Position numbers and translations under genes: made by a program. Below, in pieces: positions 14,529 to 23,621 of a stretch of DNA of 64,000 nucleotides. The notes under the pieces were generated by a model, which worked only from the letters and a program-made list of their open reading frames with translations, searched no databases and was not told where the DNA came from. Where the stretch lies: the NCBI GenBank assembly GCA_043497085.1, contig JBIEKI010000004.1; one strand, 5' to 3'. This stretch comes from Thalassobacillus sp043497085. GTDB lineage: Bacteria > Bacillota > Bacilli > Bacillales > Halobacillaceae. How positions within the stretch are numbered: the first letter of the stretch is position 1; every line of letters starts with the position of its first letter.

Positions 14529-16844
14529 TTACGAGCTTTGCTGTTCTTCACTGGTTTGTGATACAAGCACAGTTCTCGGTTTACTGCCCTCATAAGGGCC
14601 AACCACTCCGTTGTCTTCCATAGCATCAATCAATCTGGCCGCTCTTGTATAACCGACCCGGAATCGTCTTTGGAGCATGGAAACACTTGCGCTTTGCATT
14701 TCAATGACTAATTGGACCGCTTCTGGATAAAGATCATCATCTACTTCCTGCTTTACTTCGCTTTCCTCTTCTGGAATCATTTCCTCTTGGTATTGCGCAC
14801 GTTGCTGCTCGACACAGAAATTAACGATTCGTTCAACCTCTTCATCCGACAAGAACGCACCCTGTACCCGTGTTGGTTTCGAGGCGCCTACCGGCATGAA
14901 CAACATATCCCCTCTGCCAAGCAGCTTCTCTGCCCCACCGGAATCAAGGATCGTCCTTGAATCCGTTTGGGAAGAAACGCTGAACGCAATCCTTGATGGA
15001 ATGTTGGCTTTAATAATCCCCGTAATGACATCCACCGAAGGACGCTGGGTAGCGATAATTAAATGGATGCCGGCTGCACGTGCCATTTGTGCAAGCCGGG
15101 TGATTGCATCTTCCACATCATTCGAGGCAACCATCATCAAGTCAGCCAGCTCATCAACCAGCACGACGATATATGGCAGTTGCGGCTGTGTATCATCCGT
15201 GTCCTGGTTCTGCTTTTTGATATATTCGTTATAGCCTTCAATATTTCTTGTCCCTGTATCCGAAAATAAATCGTAACGGCGTTCCATTTCAGCTACTACT
15301 TTTTTCAATGCCCTTGCCGCTTTTTTTGGATCCGTCACCACTGGAGACAGCAAGTGAGGGATGCCATTGTAGACATTCAGTTCCACTTTTTTCGGATCGA
15401 TCATCATCATTTTCACTTCATGTGGTTTAGCGCGCATCAATATACTGGTGATTATGCCGTTGATGCATACACTTTTCCCGCTTCCGGTAGCACCTGCTAC
15501 AAGCAGATGGGGCATTTTATTCAATTCCCCTATTACAGCATCACCGGAAATATCACGCCCGAGTGCAAATCCAAGTTTCTGGCCCTGCTTGGCGTAATTG
15601 GATTCTAAAACCTCCCGCAAGGAAACCATCGCCACCTCTGTGTTCGGTACTTCGATTCCGACAGCAGATTTCCCTGGTATTGGAGCTTCAATCCGTATAT
15701 CTTTTGCGGCCAATGCCAAGGCAAGGTCATCATGTAAATTAACAATCTTACTTACTTTAACCCCGACATCAGGATAAACTTCATATTTCGTAACAGCCGG
15801 CCCGACATGGACTTTGGTAACTTTGGCTTTTACTCCAAAGCTATGGAAGGTCTTTTCCAATTTACGTACCGTGGCCTGGATTTGGGAACGCTCCTGCGAC
15901 TGGGAGTTATGCGTAGGCTCTGCTAACAAGTCCATGCTCGGTAATTGATAATCCTTATTCTCTACCTCCGTCATCGGCAATGACTGGGTCAGCTGATCAT
16001 CATCCTTTTCGTCTGTTTCAATCTTAGCAGCTGGTTCGGTTTGATCCTGCTGCTGTTTCAGTTCCGAAGAATAAGCAATATCGGTGAAATCCTGGATAAT
16101 CGGTTCTTCGTTATCAGAAATTCCTGCGACTTCCGGTTCGGTTTCTTCCGGGATTTCCTCTTTATCCGCTTTTTGTTTCTTCTTTTTGTCTTTGTTCTTC
16201 GGTGCTTTCTCTTTTGTTACCCGGTTGGATTTGATAGCGTCCCATTGATTACGAATAAATGAAAGGAACTTGCTGAACACACTTTCCAACCAACTGCCAA
16301 GCGACCATTCAGTAAGAAAAATAATTCCGATGATAATTCCGAACACCGATAATATCTTAGCTCCTGCTGCTGAAAAGAGAAAATACGTAAGTGCAAATAA
16401 CACGGCTCCAGTCATTCCACCGCCAATAACGGAGAATGGCAGACTGCCATCCAAATAGGCAAAATAATGCTCCCATGTCGTTTTTAAAATCGATGGCTGT
16501 ACAGAACCTGCCAGAATGCTTTCAAACGACTGAATATGTGTGAAAAGAATTGTGGAAAGGAAGATGATATAAAATCCCACCAATCGCTTATGTAAGAATA
16601 CCGGCCATTTTCTTTTGATCATCAAAAATAAACCCAGCACCAGGAGAAAGACCGATGCTATAAAATACCACACGCCGAAGAAAAATTGAAATATGTGCTC
16701 CAGGCCACCGGGTATGGCTCCATCACTGATTGCGCTAGCCCCACTTCCGAATACCGCAAGCAATATGAATAAGAGACCAAGCAATTCAACTTTCAATTGT
16801 TTTTTCAACTTGGCCTGTTTCTTTTTGTTTCTCTTTTTTGCCAT
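14529..16844 (-). CDS. spoIIIE: DNA translocase SpoIIIE (FtsK family)
   Basis: SpoIIIE pumps the chromosome across the sporulation septum into the forespore and clears trapped DNA at division septa. The 771-residue protein has four N-terminal membrane segments (about residues 20-180), a charged Lys/Glu-rich linker, the alpha/beta motor with Walker A GATGSGKSV and Walker B YIVVLVDELADLMM, and a C-terminal gamma winged helix (about 700-765, MLQRRFRVGYTRAARLIDAMEDNG) that reads SRS orienting sequences. ATG 16844 with AGAGGTG upstream is chosen; a longer frame from 16961 lacks support and would cover the promoter. Slightly shorter than the 789-residue B. subtilis protein. Confidence 0.97.
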   Translation of the reverse strand: MAKKRNKKKQAKLKKQLKVELLGLLFILLAVFGSGASAISDGAIPGGLEHIFQFFFGVWYFIASVFLLVLGLFLMIKRKWPVFLHKRLVGFYIIFLSTILFTHIQSFESILAGSVQPSILKTTWEHYFAYLDGSLPFSVIGGGMTGAVLFALTYFLFSAAGAKILSVFGIIIGIIFLTEWSLGSWLESVFSKFLSFIRNQWDAIKSNRVTKEKAPKNKDKKKKQKADKEEIPEETEPEVAGISDNEEPIIQDFTDIAYSSELKQQQDQTEPAAKIETDEKDDDQLTQSLPMTEVENKDYQLPSMDLLAEPTHNSQSQERSQIQATVRKLEKTFHSFGVKAKVTKVHVGPAVTKYEVYPDVGVKVSKIVNLHDDLALALAAKDIRIEAPIPGKSAVGIEVPNTEVAMVSLREVLESNYAKQGQKLGFALGRDISGDAVIGELNKMPHLLVAGATGSGKSVCINGIITSILMRAKPHEVKMMMIDPKKVELNVYNGIPHLLSPVVTDPKKAARALKKVVAEMERRYDLFSDTGTRNIEGYNEYIKKQNQDTDDTQPQLPYIVVLVDELADLMMVASNDVEDAITRLAQMARAAGIHLIIATQRPSVDVITGIIKANIPSRIAFSVSSQTDSRTILDSGGAEKLLGRGDMLFMPVGASKPTRVQGAFLSDEEVERIVNFCVEQQRAQYQEEMIPEEESEVKQEVDDDLYPEAVQLVIEMQSASVSMLQRRFRVGYTRAARLIDAMEDNGVVGPYEGSKPRTVLVSQTSEEQQSS

Positions 16845-16941
16845 GCTGTCACCTCTATCTTCCATAATGAAAAGACAAGGATGCCGGCGCAAATGAATAA
16901 TCCATTGTGAGCGACATCCCTGTTCGTTTAAAGTTATTTTC

Positions 16942-16950
16942 ATTATAGCA
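16942..16950 (-). promoter_or_regulatory. Probable extended -10 promoter of spoIIIE
   Basis: The minus strand reads TGCTATAAT, a perfect -10 with the TGn extension. No good -35 hexamer is seen, as is common for extended -10 promoters. It lies about 100 bases before the spoIIIE ATG and just downstream of the ylzJ stop. Confidence 0.55.
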
Positions 16951-16976
16951 CAGGCAAGCATGTGTTTGGTGTCTGT

Positions 16977-17186
16977 TTAAGCGTTAAATTGCATTCCCGG
17001 CTGGTAATCGGGATGTAAGTAATCAGAGGGATCGGTCGATAAAACCTGGACGATTTGATAGTTTCCATTTTCCAGCTTCAAAGCTTTAACAGTCTTTTGA
17101 TTATATTGCGTTATCACTATATTATCGTAGTCTGCCTGAGCTGCCGGGAAAATGTCTACTTCACTAAGTGGAGTATAAAGTACCAT
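16977..17186 (-). CDS. ylzJ: YlzJ-like small protein
   Basis: A 69-residue protein of the YlzJ family (MVLYTPLSEVDIFPA near the start, a predicted small beta-rich fold). It is found between tepA and spoIIIE in B. subtilis as well. Function is unknown. The ATG at 17186 overlaps the tepA stop (TGATG), so it is translationally coupled; GGTGAT about 8 bases upstream can serve as ribosome binding site. A GTG one codon earlier is also possible. Confidence 0.85.
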   Translation of the reverse strand: MVLYTPLSEVDIFPAAQADYDNIVITQYNQKTVKALKLENGNYQIVQVLSTDPSDYLHPDYQPGMQFNA

Positions 17187-17932
17187 CACTGAATCACCTG
17201 CTCATCATTGTCAGGTTTTCTTTTATCAATCTCTTCGTTCAATTTTTCCATTGCTTCTTTCACTCCACCGACAGCATCGATCAGCCCATAATCAACAGCG
17301 TCCTGCCCTACTACATTTGTTCCGATGTCTCTGGTAAGGTTACCTTTTGCAAACATTAATTCTTTGAATTTATCCTCAGTGATGTTGGAATGCTGGGTTA
17401 CGAAATTTACTACGCGATCCTGCATCTTATCCATATATTCGAAGGTCTGAGGCACTCCAATCACCAGGCCGGTCATCCGGATAGGGTGAATGGTCATCGT
17501 TGCAGTCTCTGTGATAAATGAATGATCCGTAGAAACAGCAATCGGTACACCGATGGAATGGCCTCCCCCGAGCACAATTGATGCGGTTGGCTTGGAAAGC
17601 GAAGCAATCATTTCCGAGATAGCAAGTCCTGCTTCCACATCTCCACCTACCGTGTTCAGCAGAACTACTAACCCTTCGATTTTCGGGTTTTGTTCGATAG
17701 CGACGAGCTGTGGAATCAAATGTTCATATTTAGTCGTTTTATTTTGTGGAGGAAGCTGCATATGCCCTTCCACTTGTCCAATTATAGGCAGAACATGAAT
17801 ATTAGAATCGGGAGCCTGGGGAACGTTTGATTGTCCAAGCTGTTGGATCTTTTCCACCAGTTCTGATTTCTTCGGCTGCTCTTCAGGCTGTTCTTTCTGA
17901 GGTTGTTGCGGTTGATTATTAAAATCTGTCAT
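17186..17932 (-). CDS. tepA: ClpP-class translocation-enhancing protease TepA (YmfB)
   Basis: A 248-residue ClpP/crotonase-fold peptidase. The catalytic serine is in GGGHSIG (S126) and the catalytic histidine in TMTIHP (H149); NTVGGDVEAGLAIS at 93-106 matches the oxyanion-loop region. The first ~35 residues are rich in Gln, Pro, Glu and Lys and probably disordered. In B. subtilis TepA has been linked to protein export and to cleavage of small acid-soluble spore proteins during germination. ATG 17932 has AAGGGG 7 bases upstream; an ATG two codons earlier is too close to that site. Confidence 0.9.
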   Translation of the reverse strand: MTDFNNQPQQPQKEQPEEQPKKSELVEKIQQLGQSNVPQAPDSNIHVLPIIGQVEGHMQLPPQNKTTKYEHLIPQLVAIEQNPKIEGLVVLLNTVGGDVEAGLAISEMIASLSKPTASIVLGGGHSIGVPIAVSTDHSFITETATMTIHPIRMTGLVIGVPQTFEYMDKMQDRVVNFVTQHSNITEDKFKELMFAKGNLTRDIGTNVVGQDAVDYGLIDAVGGVKEAMEKLNEEIDKRKPDNDEQVIQ

Positions 17933-18109
17933 GATCATACCCCTTTCTTTATGATTAGTATGAACCAGACATTATCATCCAATACAAACCCTGGTAAAGG
18001 CTTTGGTAATATTAATGGGATTTTGTTTATGGCAAGTTATATTATGAAATATAAAGTGTTAAACTAACTTCATAAATTAATGAGAAGAGGGTAAGTGGAG
18101 GGGCAAATG

Positions 18110-18145
18110 AAAAAGCAGCAGATGCCATAATGGCAAATGCTGCTT
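18110..18145 (-). terminator. Rho-independent terminator after dapA
   Basis: Minus-strand stem AGCAGCATTTGCCA / TGGCATCTGCTGCT (18114-18144, one mismatch) with a short loop, followed by TTTTC. It closes the spoVF-asd-dapG-dapA transcript. The rest of the gap to tepA (17933-18109) presumably holds the tepA promoter; no clear hexamers were found. Confidence 0.85.
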
Positions 18146-18172
18146 TCCTATTATACGTAGCCAAATTTTGTT

Positions 18173-19045
18173 TTAAACGGAAACATGGAGCATTTTGACT
18201 AACCGTTCCCGCTCTTCAGGACTCAATGGCACAAGAGGAAGTCTTACTCCTCCGACATCGATTCCTTTTATTTGTAATGCTGTTTTCACAGGTGCTGGTG
18301 AAGGCGCTTTGAATAACTCACTCATTATTGGAATAAGCTGACGATGTACCTGAGCAGCACCTTTCACATCACCCTGTTCAAACTTTTCAAGCATCTCCTG
18401 CATCTCTTTTCCAATTACATGGGAAGAAACCGAGACGATGCCTGAAGCACCGACAGATCGAATCGGCAAGGTCAGACTATCCTCTCCCCCATATACAGTA
18501 AAATTCTCAGGTGTCCGCTCGATTATTTCTGAAATTGCTTCAAAATCTTTACTTGCATCTTTTAATGAAACGATATTCGGTATTTTTGAGAGCGCGATAA
18601 CAGTTTCCGCTGCTATCGGTACAATGGAGCGACCTGGAACATTATATAACATTACAGGGAGTTTCGTTTCATAGGCAATACTCTTAAAGTGTTCATAAAG
18701 CCCATGCTGGTTCGGCTTATTGTAATAAGGAGTCACTAGCATGACAGCATCTACACCGGCATTTTCCGCTTTCCTGGTCAACTCAATGGAAGCATGTGTA
18801 TTATTGCTGCCACTGCCAGCAATTACAGGCACACGTTTATCAACGACCTCCACCGTATGCTTCCATAGTGCTGCTTTCTCTTCTGATGTCAAGGTTGGAG
18901 ACTCGCCTGTAGTTCCTGCAACGACCAGCCCATCTGATCCATTATTGATTAAATAGTTGACAAGATTAGTCGTCTTTTCGAAATCAATATTACCTTTGTT
19001 ATCAAATGGAGTGACCATTGCTGTCAATACTCTGCCGAAATTCAT
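18173..19045 (-). CDS. dapA: 4-hydroxy-tetrahydrodipicolinate synthase
   Basis: DapA condenses pyruvate with aspartate semialdehyde, the first step of the lysine/diaminopimelate branch; its product is also the source of dipicolinate for spores. The 290-residue TIM-barrel enzyme shows the Schiff-base lysine K162 (SLKDAS), the catalytic tyrosine Y134 (MLYNVPGR) with the pyruvate-binding GTTGES at 44-49, and the second tyrosine region TPYYNKP (105-111). It is the last gene of the asd-dapG-dapA run, 28 bases after dapG, and ends before a terminator. Confidence 0.97.
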   Translation of the reverse strand: MNFGRVLTAMVTPFDNKGNIDFEKTTNLVNYLINNGSDGLVVAGTTGESPTLTSEEKAALWKHTVEVVDKRVPVIAGSGSNNTHASIELTRKAENAGVDAVMLVTPYYNKPNQHGLYEHFKSIAYETKLPVMLYNVPGRSIVPIAAETVIALSKIPNIVSLKDASKDFEAISEIIERTPENFTVYGGEDSLTLPIRSVGASGIVSVSSHVIGKEMQEMLEKFEQGDVKGAAQVHRQLIPIMSELFKAPSPAPVKTALQIKGIDVGGVRLPLVPLSPEERERLVKMLHVSV

Positions 19046-19073
19046 CTTGCACTTTCTCCCTTCTCACTCACTG

Positions 19074-20291
19074 TTATTCAGTGTCAAGTTCAAAAACGTT
19101 GTGCAAGGCATTGACAGCCGTGACTAAGTCATCCTGCGGGATCAACACCCATATCGTCGTATGGGAGTCGGCAGATTGTAATATCTGTACCCCCGCTTCT
19201 GTCAAAGTATGAACGATTTTCGCAGTTACACCTGGAACACCGGTCATACCCGCACCCACTGTCGATACTTTGGCACAATTACGGATCACCTCAGGTGTAT
19301 AACCCAGGTTTTCCAAAATTTCCACAGCTCGGTTCGTGTATAAATCTTCTATCGTATAAACGACTCCACTTGGAGAAATGTTAATGAAATCTACCGATAT
19401 CCCAGCTTCAGCCATGGATTTAAATACCTCGGATTGCAGCTGGTATGGTTCTTCTTTTGCAAGCACTCTGATTTGAGTGATACCTGAAATGTGAGCGATC
19501 CCTGTTACTAACCGATCTGGAATATCTTTTCCGGCTTCTGACTCCCTGGAGGAAGTTACAAGCGTACCTTCATCGAGGGAATAAGTTGACCGTACACGAA
19601 TTGGTACTTCTGCCTGCATGGCAATTTCAACTGCTCTTGGATGAATGACTTTCGCCCCCTGATAAGCCAGATTACAAATATCATTATAAGTAACCTTATC
19701 AAGGGCACGTGCGGAATCTACGATTCGAGGATCCGCTGTCATAATCCCTTCCACATCTGTGAAAATGTCTACAAAATCGGCCTGAAGAGCCGCACCTAAT
19801 GCTGCAGCTGTTGTGTCACTGCCTCCGCGGCCGATGGTAGTGATTTCATTCTCTTCCGATCTCCCCTGGAAACCGGCAACCACCACCACATCATGTGAGT
19901 TCAATTCTTCTTCCACTCGTGTGGAATCCATTTTGGTAATCTTAGCTTTTGTAAAATCTCCATTTGTTATGAATCCAGCCTGACCGCCAGTCAAGGCGAT
20001 CGCATGGATACCTGCCCGTTTCAACTCATTGGAAAAAACTACAGATGAAATTGTTTCTCCGCATGACATTAATAAATCACGTTCACGGGAAGAAATATTT
20101 GAGGCGGGAAAACCCACGAGGTCAAGCAACGTATCGGTGGCGTAAGGGTCACCCTTCCTGCCCATTGCAGAAACGGTGACAACCACCTTAAAACCTTGCT
20201 CAATTGCTGTCTGGATATGTTCGATCGCTTTTTTTCTACCTGCTGTATCTCTTACAGATGTTCCACCAAATTTTTGTACAACTACTTTCAT
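19074..20291 (-). CDS. dapG: Aspartate kinase I (diaminopimelate-type)
   Basis: Aspartokinase phosphorylates aspartate at the head of the pathway to threonine, methionine, lysine, diaminopimelate and dipicolinate. The 405-residue protein starts MKVVVQKFGGTSV (kinase motif KFGGTSV at 7-13), has the GRGGSDTTA substrate motif near residue 155 and two C-terminal ACT domains (about 265-400). Length and context match B. subtilis DapG, the isozyme inhibited by meso-diaminopimelate and encoded beside asd and dapA. No internal start for a separate beta subunit was sought in detail. It lies 24 bases after asd. Confidence 0.95.
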   Translation of the reverse strand: MKVVVQKFGGTSVRDTAGRKKAIEHIQTAIEQGFKVVVTVSAMGRKGDPYATDTLLDLVGFPASNISSRERDLLMSCGETISSVVFSNELKRAGIHAIALTGGQAGFITNGDFTKAKITKMDSTRVEEELNSHDVVVVAGFQGRSEENEITTIGRGGSDTTAAALGAALQADFVDIFTDVEGIMTADPRIVDSARALDKVTYNDICNLAYQGAKVIHPRAVEIAMQAEVPIRVRSTYSLDEGTLVTSSRESEAGKDIPDRLVTGIAHISGITQIRVLAKEEPYQLQSEVFKSMAEAGISVDFINISPSGVVYTIEDLYTNRAVEILENLGYTPEVIRNCAKVSTVGAGMTGVPGVTAKIVHTLTEAGVQILQSADSHTTIWVLIPQDDLVTAVNALHNVFELDTE

Positions 20292-20315
20292 GTTGACACC
20301 CCATCAACTAAGAAA

Positions 20316-21362
20316 TTACAACCAATCATTAGCAACCAGTTGTTCTGCGATTTGTACAGAATTCCAAGCCGCTCCCTTTAATAGATTATCAGAGACTACC
20401 CAAAGATGGAACCCATTTGGTTGGTCCAAGTCCTTACGCACCCTGCCTACAAACACTTCCCGCTTTTCGGCAGCGCTCAATGGAGTAGGATACGTTTGGG
20501 TTGCCGGATCGTCTTCTAATACAATTCCAGGAGCATTTGTAAGGGATTGATGAAGGTCTTTGACTGATAAACCGTCTTTCTCTAATTCAATATATACACT
20601 TTCCGCATGAGATGTGAAAATCGGAAGTCTTACACAAGTTGCCGACACTGATAAATCTTCTGCATGCATAATTTTTTTCGTTTCATTGATCATTTTCATT
20701 TCTTCAAAGGTGTAGCCATTTTCCTCAAAGGTATCAATTTGCGGTAAAGCATTGAATGCAATAGGAAAATGCTTTTTGTCGCCTTTTACTGGCAGGATTT
20801 CTGCTTTCATATCCTCTCCATCAAGGAAAGACTGAGATTGCTCACGTAATTCATCGATTGCCTCCGTACCGGAACCTGATACAGCCTGGTAAGTGGAAAC
20901 GATGATTCGCTTTAATCCAAAGGCCTTTTTAATCGGTTCAAGCGCTGCTACCATTTGGATGGTAGAGCAATTCGGATTGGCAATAATCCCTTTATGTTCC
21001 TTGATGTCTTCTTTGTTTACTTCAGGCACAACCAGCGGAACTTCTGGATCCATACGGTATGCACTTGTGTTATCTACAACCACAGCTCCTCTTTTAACTG
21101 CTTCAGGAGCGAATTTCTTGGAAATGGATCCCCCGGCGGAAAACAAAGCGATATCAATTCCTTCAAAGCTTTCAGGCTTTGCTTCTTCTACCGTGATCTC
21201 TTCCCCTTTATATGTTATCTTCTTTCCCGCTGAACGGGAGGAAGACAGAAGCTTCAGACTTTTGATTGGAAAGTCTCTATCCGCTAATGTTTCTATCATT
21301 TTCTGGCCTACAGCACCTGTGGCACCTACTACTGCTACATTGTATTGTTTAGTTTGACTCAT
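20316..21362 (-). CDS. asd: Aspartate-semialdehyde dehydrogenase
   Basis: Asd reduces aspartyl phosphate to aspartate semialdehyde with NADPH. The 348-residue protein has the NADP-binding GATGAVGQ (residues 13-20) and the active-site cysteine C132 in NPNCSTIQ. ATG 21362 is preferred because AAAGGGG stands 8 bases upstream and the protein then begins MSQTKQYNVAVVG like its relatives; 18 extra codons upstream are rejected. A possible extended -10 element lies before it, so it may be expressed both in the sporulation transcript and in growth, which the pathway needs. Confidence 0.96.
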   Translation of the reverse strand: MSQTKQYNVAVVGATGAVGQKMIETLADRDFPIKSLKLLSSSRSAGKKITYKGEEITVEEAKPESFEGIDIALFSAGGSISKKFAPEAVKRGAVVVDNTSAYRMDPEVPLVVPEVNKEDIKEHKGIIANPNCSTIQMVAALEPIKKAFGLKRIIVSTYQAVSGSGTEAIDELREQSQSFLDGEDMKAEILPVKGDKKHFPIAFNALPQIDTFEENGYTFEEMKMINETKKIMHAEDLSVSATCVRLPIFTSHAESVYIELEKDGLSVKDLHQSLTNAPGIVLEDDPATQTYPTPLSAAEKREVFVGRVRKDLDQPNGFHLWVVSDNLLKGAAWNSVQIAEQLVANDWL

Positions 21363-21425
21363 ATCTGTGTCCCCTTTCTCGTTTGAATAATTGAAAATTC
21401 TCTGAAATAGAGTCACTATTCTTGT

Positions 21426-21434
21426 ATTCTATCA
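21426..21434 (-). promoter_or_regulatory. Possible extended -10 promoter of asd
   Basis: The minus strand reads TGATAGAAT about 65 bases before the asd ATG. A -35 was not recognised. A vegetative promoter is expected here because asd and dapG are needed in growth while spoVF upstream is a sporulation gene. Confidence 0.35.
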
Positions 21435-21462
21435 TATTAAGGGGAGACAATGTTAATCATAT

Positions 21463-22062
21463 CTAAGCTTCTTCGAAATGACGCTGAATGAGTACAGGTT
21501 GTTTCTGCCTGCCGTTGATGGCTGCTTCAACGGTTTCTGGCAATTTTGTCATATCAGCGACAAGGGAATTCGGTTTTTTATATGGGTTATCCTGGCCATA
21601 TGGAATAAAATAGATATTTTTAGTGGCCATCAGTCTCATCAGGTTAACCCCGTTCAAACCAAGCGCATCGTTCGTTGATATACCAAGTACAACGGGACCG
21701 CCATTTCTTAATGTTGCTTTGGCTGCCATCAATACAGGAGAATCAGTCAAAGCATTGGCCATTTTACTCATCGAGTTGCCCGTCAATGGGGCGATTACCA
21801 TACAATCAAGTGGACGTTTCGGTCCTAATGGTTCCGCATCCGGAATGGTCATGATCAACTCTTCTCCGGTCAGCTCTTTCAGCTTTTTCAAGTGGTCTTC
21901 TGCATCTCCAAACCTCGTATCGGTTTTTTGTACGGTATAAGATAGTATGGGTATCACGGTAGCTTTCATATCAATCAGACGTTTTATCTCTGGAAACACC
22001 GCATCATACGTACAGTGTGAACCAGTCAATCCGAAACCAATTGTTTTACCAGCTAGACTCAT
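21463..22062 (-). CDS. spoVFB: Dipicolinate synthase subunit B
   Basis: SpoVFB (DpaB) is the flavoprotein-like subunit of dipicolinate synthase, which oxidises dihydrodipicolinate in the mother cell; dipicolinate then fills the spore core with calcium. The 199-residue protein has a flavodoxin/Dfp-type start (LAGKTIGFGLTGSHCTYDAV) and the PLTGNSMSKMANAL segment at about 95-108. The ATG overlaps the spoVFA stop (ATGA), consistent with a two-subunit enzyme. Confidence 0.95.
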   Translation of the reverse strand: MSLAGKTIGFGLTGSHCTYDAVFPEIKRLIDMKATVIPILSYTVQKTDTRFGDAEDHLKKLKELTGEELIMTIPDAEPLGPKRPLDCMVIAPLTGNSMSKMANALTDSPVLMAAKATLRNGGPVVLGISTNDALGLNGVNLMRLMATKNIYFIPYGQDNPYKKPNSLVADMTKLPETVEAAINGRQKQPVLIQRHFEEA

Positions 22063-22958
22063 TTGGTTTCTCCTTCCTTTCTCTGTTGATCCTTCAAAAT
22101 CTGTAAAACAGTATTTGCCAAAATCCTGCCAGCAGTTTTCGGTGCGACAATACCAGGCAGACTTGGAGCAATCAGGGCCTTGATACCACGTTTTTCCGCA
22201 TAGCGGAAGTCAGTACCCCCGGGTTTGGATGCAAGATCCAAAATGAACGTATGACTAGGCATTTTCCTAATGACTGAGGCATTTATAATGGGGGCGGGAA
22301 TCGTATTAATCATGATATCTGTGTTCTCTGAAACTTCATCCAGTCTATTCAAATAAAATGGTTCGAGCCCCATTTCCTGTACCCTGGCATAATGCGCGGG
22401 TTTTCTTACCCCTACAAAGACCTTTGCCCCCAGGCCATGGAACGCCCTGGCGACACTCATCCCGACCCTCCCTAGCCCCAGCACATGAACTCTTGATGAG
22501 TGGATGGTGAAATCTGTATTCTGGATGACCATCATGATCGCGCCTTCTACGGTAGGGACTGAATTGTAAATTGCTACATCATCTCTGGAGAGCAATGGAA
22601 TTAACAAGCGATTAGAAGTTTCAAGCAACTTGGTTAAATAACCGTTGGCTATCCCGGTTAAGAAGATACAATCTTCTTTCGTCCGCTCCACCCATTTTTC
22701 ATCCAGCACCATGTTTTGATTGGAAAAAATACTATCAATATTGCCGTTTTCGTCTGTCCCGGCGACAGGCAGAATTACGACATCAAATTTTTCTACTTCA
22801 TCATCATCCATATCGATATGATTTGCTCCGGTAAAGCCATAATCCAATTGATCGAATCCAACTAAGTGAAGCGTAGCATCCCATTCACTCAGTTTGCGTA
22901 TCATTTCGATCTGTCTGGCATCACCGCCGAGGATTGCCACATTCCATCCGGTCAGCAT
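22059..22958 (-). CDS. spoVFA: Dipicolinate synthase subunit A
   Basis: SpoVFA (DpaA) is the NAD(P)-binding subunit of dipicolinate synthase. The 299-residue protein has an N-terminal catalytic domain starting MLTGWNVAILGGDARQ and a C-terminal Rossmann domain with VLGLGRVGMSVARAF (about 155-170), followed by the conserved DLASKPGGTDF and GLPGIVAP-like SLPGIVAPKTAGRI segments. ATG 22958 has a strong AAGGAGGTG ribosome binding site and matches the family start; a longer frame from 23039 would run through the sigma-K promoter and is rejected. Confidence 0.96.
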   Translation of the reverse strand: MLTGWNVAILGGDARQIEMIRKLSEWDATLHLVGFDQLDYGFTGANHIDMDDDEVEKFDVVILPVAGTDENGNIDSIFSNQNMVLDEKWVERTKEDCIFLTGIANGYLTKLLETSNRLLIPLLSRDDVAIYNSVPTVEGAIMMVIQNTDFTIHSSRVHVLGLGRVGMSVARAFHGLGAKVFVGVRKPAHYARVQEMGLEPFYLNRLDEVSENTDIMINTIPAPIINASVIRKMPSHTFILDLASKPGGTDFRYAEKRGIKALIAPSLPGIVAPKTAGRILANTVLQILKDQQRKEGETK

Positions 22959-23000
22959 ACCGGACACCTCCTTTTGCATGGGTGCTTTATGTTCTCCCTC

Positions 23001-23028
23001 TATCCTATGTGGGAGCGTAATGTTCGTT
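23001..23028 (-). promoter_or_regulatory. Sigma-K promoter of spoVFA
   Basis: On the minus strand CATAGGATA (23001-23009) is a perfect match to the sigma-K -10 consensus CATANNNTA. A -35 AAC (23026-23028) stands 16 bases upstream. The site is about 43 bases before the spoVFA ATG. SpoVF is known to be made in the mother cell under sigma-K in B. subtilis, so function and site agree. Confidence 0.8.
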
Positions 23029-23065
23029 CCTTGTATCATTACCAGGTCATTTATTTGTGTAAAAC

Positions 23066-23093
23066 TAAAAAAAGCTCAGCGTTTAAACTGAGC
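23066..23093 (-). terminator. Rho-independent terminator upstream of the spoVFA promoter
   Basis: Minus-strand stem GCTCAG/CTGAGC (23088-23093 and 23074-23079) with an 8-base loop GTTTAAAC-like, then seven T. It sits 38 bases upstream of the sigma-K promoter and would stop any transcript entering from the repeat element, insulating spoVFA. Confidence 0.8.
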
Positions 23094-23220
23094 GACTTGT
23101 AGCGTATTCGTTTATTTTATTCGCTATCTCAAAAGCTTTTGCTGGATTTTACAGTTAAGCTCCCTTTAGCTGAATACTCCGTTTCAAGAGAAACTGTTTC
23201 CATTATAGGGGTGAGCGTTT

Positions 23221-23339
23221 GGAGGTCCGGGAAATCACTCGCTTTCCATGGGCATGTGGTGAGCTTCCTCAGGCTTCGCCTTGCGGGATCTCACCGATCA
23301 TGTTCATCCCATAGGAGTCTCGCAATTTCCCGGACCTCC
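23221..23339 (+). repeat. Structured repeat unit A (about 119 bp) with 15-bp terminal inverted repeats
   Basis: The ends GGAGGTCCGGGAAAT (23221-23235) and ATTTCCCGGACCTCC (23325-23339) are perfect inverted copies. A second stem (GGTGAG with CTCACC, about 23258-23295) lies inside. The unit shares ACTCGCTTTCC near its left end and TCTCGCA.TTTCCC near its right end with unit B read on the other strand, so both belong to one dispersed structured-repeat family of the kind common in Bacillaceae intergenic DNA. Confidence 0.7.
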
Positions 23340-23499
23340 TTGCTTTTATAAGAGAAACGGAAACATCGGTATGCCGTGCTACAAGCATAGAGAGAGCTAC
23401 TCATAAAAGCGTGCTTATAACCTACATCATAGCTCCATATGATTTGTAGAAGACAGCTTCGTCTATGGCGGGGGTTCGTTTCTCTCATCCTTCGGATGG

Positions 23500-23621
23500 G
23501 GTGGTTGGGAAACTGCGAGAACCCCGCGGGAGAAGGAGCTAGGCAAGACCCCACAGGAAGTGTAACGACCGAGGAGACTTGCCAGTTCCCCCGCAGGAAA
23601 GCGAGTAGTTTCCAAGCCACC
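23500..23621 (-). repeat. Structured repeat unit B (about 122 bp), diverged inverted copy of unit A
   Basis: The ends GGTGGTTGGGAAACT (23500-23514) and AGTTTCCAAGCCACC (23607-23621) are near-perfect inverted copies. Read on the minus strand it carries the same 11-mer ACTCGCTTTCC (23596-23606) as unit A at the same distance from the end. The interior differs from unit A but also folds on itself (CAAGTCTCCTCGG against a GGGGTCTTG region). It faces unit A across about 160 bp. Confidence 0.7.

Noticed and set aside
21363..21462. Lysine riboswitch before asd-dapG-dapA
   Set aside because: The gap is only 100 bases and lacks the AGGUAGAGG-type aptamer core.
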